Of a DNA stretch of 64,000 nt, positions 1 through 6,991 are shown one piece after another. Below the pieces are notes generated by a model, which saw only the letters and a list, made by a program, of their open reading frames with translations, did no database searches and was not told the origin of the DNA. The DNA lies in contig NZ_PIQF01000001.1 of the NCBI RefSeq assembly GCF_003987275.1, positions 372,001 through 436,000 on the forward strand. Direction: 5' to 3'. A program made the translations under genes and the position numbers. This stretch comes from Idiomarina seosinensis. Its GTDB lineage: Bacteria > Pseudomonadota > Gammaproteobacteria > Enterobacterales > Alteromonadaceae. Numbering within the stretch: position 1 is the first letter of the stretch; each line of letters begins with the position of its first letter.

Positions 1-1200
1 AAGCTCCATCGGGTTCTTCTTTGACGGTCCAGTGACTAAAATTCTCTGTTCACTATCCAGCATACGGCGGGCATGTGCCATAGATTGCTGATTTAACCGT
101 TGCTGCAGTAACTGCAGGCGCTGCTTTTTAGTCGCTTCGCTAATATCATCCGCTAAGTCAGCCGCTGGTGTACCAGGGCGTGCGCTGTAAATAAAGCTAA
201 AGCTCATATCAAAGTCGACAGCCTGGATGAGATCCATAGTGGCTTCGAAGTCAGCGTCGGTTTCGTCCGGAAAACCGATAATAAAATCAGACGACATAGC
301 GATATCGGGACGTGCTCTTTTCAGAGCGCGGATCTTTGACTTATATTCTATCGCCGTGTGACCGCGTTTCATCATGGTCAAGATACGATCGGAACCACTC
401 TGTACGGGTAGATGCAGGTGACTGACCAGTTCCGGAATGGTTTTATAAGCTTCAATGATATCGTCAGTAAACTCGACCGGATGCGATGTGGTATAGCGAA
501 TACGGTCAATACCATCGATAGCGGCTACCAGATGCAATAATTCAGAAAAGCGACATACTGAGCCATCAAAACTCTCGCCGCGAAAAGCATTAACGTTCTG
601 GCCCAATAGGTTTACTTCACGAACGCCTTGTTCTGCGAGCTGAGCGATTTCATAAATGACATCATCGACCGGGCGACTGACTTCTTCGCCTCGGGTATAG
701 GGAACCACACAGAACGAGCAGTATTTAGAGCAGCCTTCCATAATTGAAACAAAGGCGGTTGCGCCATCTGCTTTTGGCTCTGGTAAGCGGTCAAACTTTT
801 CCACCTCAGGAAATGAAATATCAATCATTGGTTGGTGATTATCACCGACTTGTTTGATCATTTCGGGCAGGCGGTGCAATGTCTGTGGCCCAAACACCAG
901 GTCTACAAATGGCGCACGGGCACGAATTGCATCACCTTCCTGAGAAGCGACGCAGCCGCCAACACCAATCAACAGATCGGGATTGGTTTGTTTTAAATTT
1001 TTCCAGCGGCCCAACTGGTGAAAGACTTTTTCCTGAGCTTTTTCACGAATTGAACAGGTATTAAGCAGGATCAAGTCTGCTTGCTCTGCCTCGTCGGTGA
1101 GTTCATAGCCGTGGGTGGAGTTTAGTAGATCCGCCATTTTGGCCGAATCATACTCGTTCATCTGGCAACCCCAGGTTTTTACGTAAAGTTTCTTACTCAT
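1..1200 (-). CDS. miaB: tRNA-2-methylthio-N6-dimethylallyladenosine synthase MiaB (3' end outside window)
   Basis: Radical-SAM methylthiotransferase that adds the 2-methylthio group to i6A37 of tRNAs reading UNN codons. The first 400 codons are present (E. coli MiaB is 474 residues) and the frame runs off the left edge. The N-terminal UPF0004 domain has its three auxiliary [4Fe-4S] cysteines at C12, C49 and C83. The radical-SAM triad CxxxCxxC is at C157, C161 and C164, directly followed by VVPYTRG. The missing part is the end of the TRAM domain. The start is the ATG at 1200, giving [15 protein letters not shown], the canonical family N-terminus. A miaB gene close to ubiF and a Met/Leu/Gln tRNA operon matches the E. 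coli arrangement. Confidence 0.97.
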   Translation of the reverse strand, partial: MSKKLYVKTWGCQMNEYDSAKMADLLNSTHGYELTDEAEQADLILLNTCSIREKAQEKVFHQLGRWKNLKQTNPDLLIGVGGCVASQEGDAIRARAPFVDLVFGPQTLHRLPEMIKQVGDNHQPMIDISFPEVEKFDRLPEPKADGATAFVSIMEGCSKYCSFCVVPYTRGEEVSRPVDDVIYEIAQLAEQGVREVNLLGQNVNAFRGESFDGSVCRFSELLHLVAAIDGIDRIRYTTSHPVEFTDDIIEAYKTIPELVSHLHLPVQSGSDRILTMMKRGHTAIEYKSKIRALKRARPDIAMSSDFIIGFPDETDADFEATMDLIQAVDFDMSFSFIYSARPGTPAADLADDISEATKKQRLQLLQQRLNQQSMAHARRMLDSEQRILVTGPSKKNPMEL

Positions 1201-1285
1201 GGTCTCTCAACACTTGCTGACGCTTTGGTACGAAAAGGGCGCGTATTTTACCGCGTATAAGGGGTAAAAGCCAACAGCCGATTGG

Positions 1286-2176
1286 TTAACTTTTGCGCCG
1301 TGTCCGAATTGCAAAATAACCGGCAATAATGATGACTAATGTGCCCCATAGCATGTGCCAGTATACGGCTTCGTCAAAGAACCAATAGCCAAGGACCGCC
1401 GCGAAAATAACCGAGCTGTAGGTAAATACCCCTATTTTTGCGGCTGGCGCTATGGAAAAGGCTTTGGTCATTGCCAGTTGGCCGTAAACCGCAAGTAGCC
1501 CCATAAGGCCTAAACCAAGCCAGTTTTCCGCCGGAATAGACTGCCATAACCAAATAAGCGGAATGGCGGAGGCAATAGTGGCAAAGCCAGAAAAGTAAAA
1601 TACTATTTTACTAGTAGACTCAGTGGCCGACATTTTTCGAATCACGGTTTTAGTAAACGCTGCAAGTGCTGCGGCAATAAAGGCAACACCCACCACCGGC
1701 GATATGGAACTGCCGAGTGGATCAAGAAAAATGAATACGCCGATAAAGCCGAGCAGAATAGCCAGCCAGGTTTGTCGTGAGACATAGTCTTTTAACCAAA
1801 GCCAACCTATCACTGGAATTAAGAACGGCGACAGCAGCAACACCAGAGTTGCCTGTGCTAAGGGTATCGTTGAGATAGCGTAGAAAAATAGGTACATGGC
1901 TGTGATACCAGCGATGCCACGCACCAAATGCAGTTTCCAACGACTCGTTTTTAACGCTCCGGGGCCTTTTCGCCAAAGCCAGGGAAGTAACACTAAAAAA
2001 GCGAAAACGTTACGGAAAAACACCAACTGTTCAAAATTTTGGGTCGCAGATAGGTGCTTCACTAACGCACTGACCCCGGCAAACGATGCTTCCGCAGAGA
2101 GCAACAGCAATGAAGCAAGGATGACCGCTTTATTGGATGTTTCGACCGCAGTTGGGGCCGGTGTTTGCTCAACCAT
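1286..2176 (-). CDS. EamA/DMT-superfamily drug/metabolite transporter
   Basis: Inner-membrane protein of about 296 residues with roughly ten hydrophobic segments arranged as two EamA repeats, the typical drug/metabolite transporter layout. The substrate cannot be told from sequence. A longer open frame reaches 2359, but its first 60 residues are polar, low-complexity and overlap the start of ubiF. I therefore prefer the ATG at 2176 (MVEQTPAP) or 2185 (MFLMVEQ), which gives the normal family length. An AGGA sits about 11 bases before the 2176 ATG. It is divergent from ubiF, sharing a gap of about 110 bases that must hold both promoters. Confidence 0.85.
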   Translation of the reverse strand: MVEQTPAPTAVETSNKAVILASLLLLSAEASFAGVSALVKHLSATQNFEQLVFFRNVFAFLVLLPWLWRKGPGALKTSRWKLHLVRGIAGITAMYLFFYAISTIPLAQATLVLLLSPFLIPVIGWLWLKDYVSRQTWLAILLGFIGVFIFLDPLGSSISPVVGVAFIAAALAAFTKTVIRKMSATESTSKIVFYFSGFATIASAIPLIWLWQSIPAENWLGLGLMGLLAVYGQLAMTKAFSIAPAAKIGVFTYSSVIFAAVLGYWFFDEAVYWHMLWGTLVIIIAGYFAIRTRRKS

Positions 2177-2290
2177 TAAAAACATCGTCCTGAACCGTGA
2201 ATGAGTGCTTATGATACCGGAAATCTGCTCATAAATGTGGTATTTATAGTAGTTATACAATGACGATAAAGAATTTGAATTAGGTGGTAG

Positions 2291-3397
2291 ATGAAACATT
2301 ATGTCATTAACGGTGGCGGCATGGTCGGTGCGTCGGCTGCGTTGGCTCTTGCAACTCACGGCGAACGAGTCACCCTAATTGATGCGCAGCCTGAGGCACA
2401 GACATCTGATGAATGGGATTTACGCATTTCATCGGTTAATGACAACCACTGGCAGTGGCTGTTGTCGTTAGGTATTGGTGATGATCTCAATCACAAACAG
2501 CTGCCTTACCAACGCCTGTCGGTGACAACGATAGCGGGTACCCAACTGAGTTTTACCGCTGCCGACGCTGGCGCCGAGCAGCTTGGCGTGATGGTTGAGA
2601 ATAACAACCTGCAAGCGGCATTGTGGAAGTGTTGCCAGCGGCACGCCGCTATTGAGTTTAAAGCTCCGGCACAGGTTACGGACTTTGATTTGCCAAACCA
2701 ACGACTGACCTTGGACGATGGTGAGCAACTTAATTACGACGTATTGATTGGTGCTGACGGGGCTAATTCGGCAGTTGCCCGTGCGGCGGCTATCGGTTAC
2801 CGCGGCTGGGACTACGGGCAACGTTGTTTACTGGCTAATGTTACCTTAGAGCAGCCATTTGAGGCTGAAACCTGGGAAGTATTCCGTCCCAAGGGTCCTT
2901 ATGCATTGTTACCGTTAACTTCAAACACTGCCTGTTTAATTGACTACCGGTCGGCTGCCGAAATTAATTCAATAAGTAGTGACGCAGACACGTTAATCTC
3001 CGAACTTACCAAGACGTTCGGAGATACGATTGGTGACTTTCAACTGCAGCGCTATGCCAGTTTTCCGTTACAGCGCAAGCACGCGCTCGAATATCATAAA
3101 GGTCATTCGCTGATCTTGATGGGTGATGCCGCTCATACCATTCATCCGTTAGCGGGGCAGGGTGTTAACCTGGGCTTTGCGGATGTACGAAGCTGGTTAG
3201 ACTGTGGTCAGGATGTAAAGCGCTATCAACAGCAGCGGCAACAACAAAATGCACGGATGATGAGAGCGATGGATCTGGTCAATGTCAGCTTTCGGAGTTC
3301 GTCAAAACCAATTAACTGGCTGTTGCGAGGTGGTTTTTCAATTATTGAGCGAACGGCACTGAAATCATTGCTGTTAGGGTCGGCAATGCAGCGCTGA
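2291..3397 (+). CDS. ubiF: UbiH/UbiF-family FAD monooxygenase, probable UbiF
   Basis: Flavoprotein hydroxylase of ubiquinone biosynthesis; UbiF hydroxylates C6 of the demethoxyubiquinol ring. Visible are the Rossmann dinucleotide motif near the N-terminus (VINGGGMVGASAAL), the DGANSAVR-like DG motif (IGADGANSAVARA, mid-protein) and the family signature GDAAHTIHPLAGQGVN starting at residue 278. At 368 residues it is slightly shorter than E. coli UbiF (391). Assignment to UbiF rather than UbiH or VisC rests on the position beside miaB and the metT-like tRNA operon, as in E. coli. A GGTGG stands just before the ATG at 2291. It converges on the tRNA operon with only about 30 bases between them and no obvious terminator. 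Confidence 0.82.
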   Translation: MKHYVINGGGMVGASAALALATHGERVTLIDAQPEAQTSDEWDLRISSVNDNHWQWLLSLGIGDDLNHKQLPYQRLSVTTIAGTQLSFTAADAGAEQLGVMVENNNLQAALWKCCQRHAAIEFKAPAQVTDFDLPNQRLTLDDGEQLNYDVLIGADGANSAVARAAAIGYRGWDYGQRCLLANVTLEQPFEAETWEVFRPKGPYALLPLTSNTACLIDYRSAAEINSISSDADTLISELTKTFGDTIGDFQLQRYASFPLQRKHALEYHKGHSLILMGDAAHTIHPLAGQGVNLGFADVRSWLDCGQDVKRYQQQRQQQNARMMRAMDLVNVSFRSSSKPINWLLRGGFSIIERTALKSLLLGSAMQR

Positions 3398-3428
3398 TAC
3401 AGATAGTTAGGGGTACTTACGAGTGCTG

Positions 3429-3515
3429 TGGTGCGGAGGGAGGGACTTGAACCCTCACGTCCTTTCGGACACTAGCACCTGAAGCTAGCGCGTCTACCAA
3501 TTCCGCCACCACCGC
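3429..3515 (-). tRNA. tRNA-Leu (anticodon CAG)
   Basis: Class II tRNA with encoded CCA (3429-3431), a long variable arm (TGTCC..GGACG), T loop TTCAAGT, and a CTAGC/GCTAG anticodon stem around loop TTCAGGT, so anticodon CAG. The acceptor stem is GCGGTGG/CCTCCGC with a T-T mismatch at pair 5-68. It is the last gene of the minus-strand tRNA operon. Confidence 0.97.
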
Positions 3516-3528
3516 AAATAAGGAAGTG

Positions 3529-3603
3529 TGGCTGGGGCACCAGGGATCGAACCTGGGAATCGCGGGATCAAAACCCGCTGCCTTACCGCTTGGCTATGCC
3601 CCA
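3529..3603 (-). tRNA. tRNA-Gln (anticodon TTG), copy 2
   Basis: 75-base gene with encoded CCA, acceptor TGGGGCA/TGCCCCA and discriminator G. The anticodon loop TTTTGAT in stem GCGGG/CCCGC gives TTG. It is identical base for base to the copy at 3664-3738. Confidence 0.98.
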
Positions 3604-3663
3604 TCCAACTTTGGACAGACTCACGAACCAACAAGATACAAGTATCTAAGGTTAAATAACTAA

Positions 3664-3738
3664 TGGCTGGGGCACCAGGGATCGAACCTGGGAATCGCGG
3701 GATCAAAACCCGCTGCCTTACCGCTTGGCTATGCCCCA
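3664..3738 (-). tRNA. tRNA-Gln (anticodon TTG), copy 1
   Basis: Identical to the tRNA-Gln at 3529-3603 over all 75 bases, including CCA. The 60-base spacer between the copies shows no resemblance to the spacers of the other tRNA genes, so only the gene itself is duplicated or kept identical by gene conversion. Confidence 0.98.
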
Positions 3739-3762
3739 ATTGATTAGCTATTCAAGAGAGAT

Positions 3763-3847
3763 TGGTGCGGACGGAGAGACTTGAACTCTCACGCCGTGAG
3801 GCACTGGAACCTAAATCCAGCGTGTCTACCAATTCCACCACGTCCGC
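3763..3847 (-). tRNA. tRNA-Leu (anticodon TAG)
   Basis: Class II tRNA of 85 bases with encoded CCA. Acceptor GCGGACG/CGTCCGC is fully paired. The anticodon stem CTGGA/TCCAG encloses TTTAGGT, anticodon TAG. It is the counterpart of E. coli leuW, which lies in the same operon position after metT. Confidence 0.97.
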
Positions 3848-3870
3848 ACAATGATTACTCTTCGAAAAGT

Positions 3871-3947
3871 TGGTGGCTACGGCGAGATTCGAACTTGCGA
3901 CCCCAGCATTATGAGTGCTGTGCTCTAACCAGCTGAGCTACGTAGCC
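3871..3947 (-). tRNA. tRNA-Met, elongator (anticodon CAT)
   Basis: 77-base gene with encoded CCA. Acceptor GGCTACG/CGTAGCC and anticodon loop CTCATAA in stem CAGCA/TGCTG. A fully paired first acceptor pair (G1-C72) marks it as the elongator and not the initiator. It is the first gene of the operon Met-Leu-Gln-Gln-Leu. Confidence 0.97.
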
Positions 3948-3999
3948 ATCTTTTCTTTACTTAAAGTTTTCTGTGCATCTCTCTGTGAGTGCGGCGCGT

Positions 4000-4028
4000 A
4001 TTATGCAAATCGCTCCGCTTACCGTCAA
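4000..4028 (-). promoter_or_regulatory. Sigma-70 promoter of the tRNA operon with GC-rich discriminator
   Basis: On the minus strand TTGACG (4028-4023) is followed by exactly 17 bases and CATAAT (4005-4000), then the discriminator ACGCGCCGC. The start site would be near 3993, about 45 bases before tRNA-Met. A near-consensus -35 together with a GC-rich discriminator is the classic design of stable-RNA promoters under stringent (ppGpp/DksA) control. The rest of the 3948-4121 gap shows only A/T-rich sequence. Confidence 0.8.
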
Positions 4029-4121
4029 CCTCTTTTTGCGAAAAAAACAAGGTTTTCGCATCAACTGCTCAAAAAACCATAAAAACGATGAATTATCCAC
4101 CGTTAACTGGCCGAAAAAGGG

Positions 4122-4784
4122 CTACCAAGGTAATTCATCGCCTTTGCTGTGATAAAAATGCCCGGTTGTTTTCAGCGTTAACTCCTCGATTCGTTGAATT
4201 AAACGCTGCGCTGCTTCTTCTGCGGTAATATCACCACGATTTCCAACCATGTCGGTTTGTACGTAGCCTGGGTGTAATAGCACTACCGCAATACCCTGAT
4301 CTTTTAAGTCAAGCGCTAGCGACTTACCCGCTGCGTTGAGAGCGGCTTTCGACATCCGGTAGCCGTAGCGGCTGCCCGAGCCATTGTCAGCGATTGAACC
4401 CATGCGACTGGTAATTAAGGCAACTTTACTGCCTTCTGTTAAGTTATCCAGTAGTACTTCGGTGACTCGCAGCGGCGCAATGGCATTAACCTCATATTGC
4501 GCGCGCAGACTGCCGCCATCGATGTCGCCCAGCTCGTCGTTGTGAAGCAACCCGGCATTATTGATTAAGATATCGATATCTTTATCACCAATGGTTTCTT
4601 GCATACGCAACAGATCAGACGCCTTAGTCACGTCAATGCCTTCGATAATATCAACGTCGAGCTCGGTTAATTGCTTTGAATTGTTGCGGCATACGGCACT
4701 GACTTTATATCCAGCCTCGCTGTACTGCCGTGCAAATTCGAAGCCTATGCCCCGATTGGCGCCGGTAATCACCACGTGCTTCAT
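4122..4784 (-). CDS. Short-chain dehydrogenase/reductase
   Basis: Classical SDR of 220 residues, probably cytosolic. The cofactor motif TGANRGIG is at residues 7-14, NNAG at 75-78, and the active-site Y142xxxK146 follows serines at 126/130. Arg11 in the glycine motif and the lack of an acidic residue after beta-2 do not settle NADH versus NADPH. The substrate is unknown. The open frame extends to 4808, but the ATG at 4784 has a strong AAGGAG seven bases upstream and starts at the usual MKHVVITG, so it is preferred. It lies one base after the fumC stop and is probably co-transcribed with it. Confidence 0.93.
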   Translation of the reverse strand: MKHVVITGANRGIGFEFARQYSEAGYKVSAVCRNNSKQLTELDVDIIEGIDVTKASDLLRMQETIGDKDIDILINNAGLLHNDELGDIDGGSLRAQYEVNAIAPLRVTEVLLDNLTEGSKVALITSRMGSIADNGSGSRYGYRMSKAALNAAGKSLALDLKDQGIAVVLLHPGYVQTDMVGNRGDITAEEAAQRLIQRIEELTLKTTGHFYHSKGDELPW

Positions 4785-4785
4785 G

Positions 4786-6174
4786 TTAGTCTCCTTGATT
4801 AATTCCACCTTCGGTAAGCTTTTTCGGGTCCAGCAAACGTTCTAACTTATCGCGGCCCAAGTCGGTCATTTCGTCAGCTACATCAATAATAGCCCGACCA
4901 TCTTTATAGGCCTGTTTAGCGATTTCGGCAGCCTTGCTATATCCAATAACAGGGTTAAGTGCGGTAACCAAAATTGGATTTTTAGCCAACGCCTCGTCTA
5001 ATCGTTGTTGATTAACTTCAAAATCTTTAATTGCCTTGTCCGCCAGTGAATGACAGCTATTCCCCAGAATATCGATCGACTGGAGCAGGTTATAGGCAAT
5101 AACCGGCAGCATTACGTTAAGCTGAAAATTACCTTGTTGTGCCGCGGTAGTAATGGTGGTGTGATTGCCGTTAACTTGTGCGGCGACCATAGCGACAGCT
5201 TCTGGAATGACCGGATTCACTTTACCCGGCATGATACTACTGCCCGGTTGCAGGGCTGTTAGTTGTATTTCACCTAACCCGGCAAGCGGGCCGCTGTTCA
5301 TCCAACGCAAGTCATTACTTATTTTAAGTAAGGTGGTCGCGAGCGTATTTAACTGACTGTGTAGTTGTAAATTGACTTCTTGTCCGGCAATGCCGGTAAA
5401 CGGGTTTGCTGATGCTTTGAAGTGACTGCCAGTTAGCTCTGATAAAGCCTTAGCAAATTCTCCGGCAAACGGTTTAGGGGCATTAATTCCTGTTCCTATC
5501 GCAGTACCACCTTGCGGCAACACGCGGCTGTGCTCCAGTAGTTGCGGTAATTGCTCTGCAGTTTGATCAAGTTGTCCAGCCCATGCGTCCAGCTCCTGTG
5601 CTAAGGTCATCGGCATAGCATCCATCAAGTGGGTGCGGCCGGTTTTAACCACATCGCGCAAATCGATTGCTTTAGTTCTAATCACATCAATTAAGTGCTT
5701 AAGCGCCGGTTGCAGGTTTGATTCAACCGCAAGTACACTTGCCACCTGAATTGCAGTCGGTATAACGTCATTACTAGATTGGCTTTGATTAACGTCATCA
5801 TTAGGATGAACGTCAACGCCTTGTTGTTGGCATAAGTTGGCAATAACTTCGTTAACGTTCATGTTTGAGCTGGTACCTGACCCCGTTTGAAATATATCAA
5901 CCGGGAAGTGCTCATTGTGTTGCCCGTCGATAATTTGTTGGGCTGCCGCGCGAATGGCTTTTGCCTTTTTACTATCGAGATTGCCAACTTGTTGATTGGC
6001 AGACGCGGCAGCTGCCTTGATGCGGGCGATGGCTTTTATCATTGTTGCTGGCATCGTCAGCCCACTAATTGAAAAATTATCGACCGCGCGCTGGGTCTGG
6101 GCGGCGTATAAAGCATCTCCGGGGACTTTTACTTCGCCCATACTGTCTTGTTCAGTGCGATATTCCTGACTCAT
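4786..6174 (-). CDS. fumC: Class II fumarate hydratase
   Basis: Iron-independent fumarase converting fumarate to L-malate in the TCA cycle; homotetramer in the cytosol. At 462 residues it is the normal family length. The fumarase/aspartase signature SSIMPGKVNP is at residues 312-321, with the substrate-binding TGSGTSSNMN and TGRTHLMDA blocks upstream in the expected order. Class II aspartase is excluded in practice by the overall match to FumC (FRTEQDSMGEVKVP-like N-terminus). The ATG at 6174 has AGGAGG eight bases upstream. It is divergent from the cupredoxin operon. Confidence 0.96.
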   Translation of the reverse strand: MSQEYRTEQDSMGEVKVPGDALYAAQTQRAVDNFSISGLTMPATMIKAIARIKAAAASANQQVGNLDSKKAKAIRAAAQQIIDGQHNEHFPVDIFQTGSGTSSNMNVNEVIANLCQQQGVDVHPNDDVNQSQSSNDVIPTAIQVASVLAVESNLQPALKHLIDVIRTKAIDLRDVVKTGRTHLMDAMPMTLAQELDAWAGQLDQTAEQLPQLLEHSRVLPQGGTAIGTGINAPKPFAGEFAKALSELTGSHFKASANPFTGIAGQEVNLQLHSQLNTLATTLLKISNDLRWMNSGPLAGLGEIQLTALQPGSSIMPGKVNPVIPEAVAMVAAQVNGNHTTITTAAQQGNFQLNVMLPVIAYNLLQSIDILGNSCHSLADKAIKDFEVNQQRLDEALAKNPILVTALNPVIGYSKAAEIAKQAYKDGRAIIDVADEMTDLGRDKLERLLDPKKLTEGGINQGD

Positions 6175-6313
6175 AAACTGAACCTCCTGCTGGTTAATCT
6201 CGTTACCTAGGTTATGTATAACACATTACGATTTGATAACGCCTAAGATCACTCAGTTGGTGCTTGCGGTTTTGTTGATAATCGGTAATCTAGACTTAAA
6301 AAAGGAGCTGACG

Positions 6314-6991
6314 TTGATCATTAAACTGAAGTCGGTACTGGTCATTTTTTTACTGCTGTTGCCGCAGCTTAGCTGGGCTAACAAACTACAGCTTGAAATT
6401 GTCGATAAACGTGGCGACCGCTTAGCCAATGCCGCTGTTATTGTTGACGATCGGTATCTGGCAAATAGCGTAGATAAAACACCGCAAGTCGTAACGATAG
6501 ATCAGGTTGATCGCCAGTTTGTGCCTTTCTTAACCACTTTAAGAGTGGGCAGTGAAGCGGTTTTCCCCAACAGTGATAACATTCGGCACCACGTATACTC
6601 TTTTTCAGAACCTAAACCATTTGAGCTAAAATTGTATTCTGACAAAGAGCGACCGAGTGTGTTTTTTAATAAGCCTGGTGTGGTGACTCTGGGCTGTAAT
6701 ATTCACGATCAGATGATCGCTCATTTATTAGTGACCGATGGTCAAACAGCAACTGCCAGTAACGACCAGGGGCAACTACTGTTAGAACTTTCGGATAGTG
6801 TCCCGCCGCAATTCTCTATCACTGTCTGGCACCCTTTGCAGGGCGAGAATTTATCGGTAGCGAAACAAGTTGAGATCGATCTTAGTCAGCAGCAAACCGT
6901 AAAAGTAGCGCTAGACGTTATGCCCGAAAAGGCAGACGACGAGCCTAAGTCTCGTCTCGAACAACGCTTTAACCGTACGGGTAACTTATGA
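6314..6991 (+). CDS. Periplasmic cupredoxin-like protein (methylamine-utilisation-type annotation)
   Basis: About 225 residues with a hydrophobic signal peptide ending in LSWA, so a periplasmic protein is expected. The central part looks like a plastocyanin-type copper domain: a histidine in RHHVYSF (H92/H93) and, later, the cluster C128-x2-H131-x2-M134, a complete set of type 1 copper ligands. Such proteins are often labelled methylamine utilisation protein, but no mau genes are present, so that name says little. An open frame begins at a TTG at 6233, but that would put charged residues ahead of the signal peptide. The TTG at 6314 has AGGAG six bases upstream and is preferred. Its stop overlaps the next gene's ATG (ATGA), so translation is coupled to the GGDEF/EAL sensor. 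A weak promoter candidate (TTGCGG, 16 bases, TAATCT) lies about 45 bases upstream. Confidence 0.82.
   Translation: MIIKLKSVLVIFLLLLPQLSWANKLQLEIVDKRGDRLANAAVIVDDRYLANSVDKTPQVVTIDQVDRQFVPFLTTLRVGSEAVFPNSDNIRHHVYSFSEPKPFELKLYSDKERPSVFFNKPGVVTLGCNIHDQMIAHLLVTDGQTATASNDQGQLLLELSDSVPPQFSITVWHPLQGENLSVAKQVEIDLSQQQTVKVALDVMPEKADDEPKSRLEQRFNRTGNL

Noticed and set aside
2177-2359. N-terminal extension of the EamA transporter frame
   Set aside because: It overlaps the ubiF start and adds 60 polar residues ahead of the first membrane helix.
3529-3738. Direct repeats of 75 bases resembling a small repeat array
   Set aside because: They are two tRNA-Gln genes, not a CRISPR or mobile-element repeat.
3494-3739. 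81-codon open frame on the minus strand with an internal near-duplicate segment
   Set aside because: It runs through the two identical tRNA-Gln genes; the repeated peptide is just the translated tRNA sequence.
3989-4228. 79-codon plus-strand open frame
   Set aside because: It covers the tRNA promoter and the 3' end of the SDR gene, has no RBS and no recognisable product.
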